Part shown: one piece after another, positions 62,497 to 64,000 of the stretch | Position numbering within the stretch: the first letter of the stretch is position 1 | Layout of the letters: the number at the start of each line of letters is the position of its first letter | Assembly (NCBI GenBank): GCA_021229015.1 | Contig: CM037782.1 | Location: 43,491,224-43,555,223, forward strand | From: Solen grandis | Lineage: Eukaryota > Mollusca > Bivalvia > Adapedonta > Solenidae | Direction of reading: 5' to 3' | DNA length: 64,000 nucleotides | Made by a program: the position numbers and the translations under genes | The notes under the pieces: model-generated | Database searches by the model: none | Told to the model about the DNA's origin: nothing | The model's input: the letters and a program-made list of their open reading frames with translations, nothing else

Positions 62497-64000
62497 TAAG
62501 TCAAAAACAAATGCATGTACAAATCATTTGTTGGTCTAGACAATAACACACAAATGTATTTGTGCGTTTTATTGATGACTCAATTAACACAATCTTTATT
62601 TAAAAAATGATGTCTGTTTGTTATTTCTGTTAAAACTAGTTACCTGTCTATTCTTTTGTTTATCAATTTCCTTTCATTATAAACTGAATAAAATCATAAA
62701 TTATGCTCCTCACTACTGAGTTATAGGGGGATATACTGGAATCAGGTAAATGTCTGTCCGTCCGTAGACACAATTTTGTGTGCGCTTCTTCTTCCACGGT
62801 TTTTGCCAATTTTGATGAAACGTCACAGGATTCCTTCCTCTTATGGAAATTTTTGCACCTGCAATTTTCAATTATGATTCATCAACTATTACAGGAGTTA
62901 TGTCACTTTGATTTTTTCCCTTTATAGAATATATAGGGAAGAATGCCACTTTGATTTTTTTCCCTTTATAGAATATATAGGCAACAAATCTTGTGTGTCT
63001 AAGTCCTCCTACACAATTATTGTGATTTACCCCAAACTTTCACAGATTGACAACATATATGTGAAGATGTGCATGTGTTTTGGAAATTTTGTTATTACCT
63101 TTTAAGCCTGAGTTACTGCCCTTTGAATTTTCCTCTCATATATAATATATATGAGAATATTTTGTTTCCGTCAAATATTTCTTGTTAGAATAGAGATACA
63201 GTTTTCATACTTGATATGTAGGAAGACTGGGATTTTTTTTCAAGGTCATTGTTGCTAAAAATAGATTTTTTCCCCCATCAAATAACTTCTTTTAGGCTTG
63301 AGGTATGATGATCAAATTTAGTATACAGATACCTTATTAGAAGTGGAAGATTGGGATATATTTTCAGATCAGTAGGGTCAAGGTCACTGTTACTAAAAAT
63401 AGTTTTGCTTGCCTGGGGTGACACTTGGAAACCTGGTTTCATGTCATTTGACGTGTTTCATGTTGTTGATTATGATAAAACAACTGTAACAGTTGTTTTT
63501 CTATTATGATTAATCAACTTTTTAAGGAGTTATTTTCCTTTTTATTGAATTGCCTTTTTTATTGAATTTGCAATTATGTCCCCTTTAAGACTGCTTCAGG
63601 CTTTATGCACAAATAGATAAATAAAAACATTTCCTGACTTATTATTGCCAGCTGCTTTATTATAAGTCTTGAATCTTGATTTGATTTCCTTTACATTTAA
63701 AACAGTTGATCTTGTTTTTTTGTATATTTATAATGACAATAATTATAAATGCATAAACATATATCTATATGCCTTTTTTTGTATCCCTGCATTCCCACAT
63801 TCATATGAAATAGCTATTTCCAAGCACTGCTCACAAGCATTGTGTCTGGTTGTATGGGTTATGTGGGGGGTATCCGTTGGCCTTTGGCTCACAGTTCTAG
63901 TTTATATCAGCTTTAAATTTAAACAGAGGACTTATCCAATTTATTAACACTTATTACAATCTATAAGCGCTAATCTTAAGTCCCTAAAACATTTTGGTAG

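Larger units (their letters stand above)
59872..64000. other. No further gene recognised
   Basis: Presumed intron of the preceding exon's gene. It contains a (GA)n run at about 60024-60067, the MITE and SINE listed separately, a CAAGGTCA-type repeat near 61740-62020, and a 32-base direct duplication around 62912-62980 (CACTTTGATTTTTT and CCCTTTATAGAATATATAGG). The 5' end of another hairpin-ended element starts near 62704 (TATGCTCCTCACTACTGAG). Confidence 0.5.

Overview
This is a gene-poor, AT-rich stretch of animal nuclear genome, most likely from a bivalve mollusc. The evidence is: genes split by GT-AG introns; tRNA-derived SINEs; many short inverted-repeat elements; and several tandem-core repeats of the kind I associate with clam and mussel genomes, with ends such as AGCTCACCTGAGCAC. 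The species call is inference. Nothing bacterial, plasmid or phage-like was seen. One run of exactly 100 N (30762-30861) marks a scaffold gap.

Gene content. (1) The first coding exon of a protein kinase, probably NEK-like, reads leftward (3725-3642). (2) A divergent, rightward gene of 13 inferred exons (5172-21785) encodes a 498-residue PXK/Slob-family pseudokinase. It has a single transmembrane segment where vertebrate PXK carries its PX domain, plus a proline-rich stretch and a C-terminal WH2 motif. All 13 exons join in a consistent phase (1497 nt), but one exon carries two compensating single-base indels, one of which creates a stop. (3) Converging on it, the last two exons of a major-facilitator transporter read leftward (30761-29629). 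The upstream one runs into the N gap and the last one has a one-base frameshift. (4) Two isolated rightward exons (46880-46972 and 59648-59871) belong to one or two genes I cannot name.

Repeats dominate the rest. From 31 to 59 kb there are at least seven unrelated repeat families that share one end design: a T-rich insertion site, a 5' hairpin, often a tandem core of about 150-170 bp, then a 3' hairpin followed by CTTG and T's. They are nested in one another up to three levels deep, and one nested case shows the insertion point inside a T tract. I read them as non-autonomous Helentron/pearl-like elements. TTAA-flanked (piggyBac-like) MITEs, two of them pressed close against exons of the PXK-like gene, form a second layer. 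Other elements with inverted ends (pogo-like, hAT-like, long-TIR) form a third. A 5'-truncated Penelope-like retroelement (about 38.1-39.5 kb, minus strand) keeps its GIY-YIG domain, a second zinc-finger frame overlapping it by ATGA, and a decayed hammerhead ribozyme.

Layout. 1-3641: repeats and presumed kinase-gene intron. 3642-3725: kinase exon. 3726-5171: shared upstream region. 5172-21785: PXK-like gene. 21786-29628: 3' ends of two convergent genes, no coding seen. 29629-30761: transporter 3' end. 30862-38080: nested repeats and a 60-bp minisatellite. 38.1-39.5 kb: Penelope-like element. 39.5-46.9 kb: repeats. 46880-59871: two exons separated by nested repeats. 59872-64000: no gene recognised. 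Single-base frame breaks in three otherwise conserved reading frames suggest that residual assembly indels should be excluded before any of these genes is called broken.
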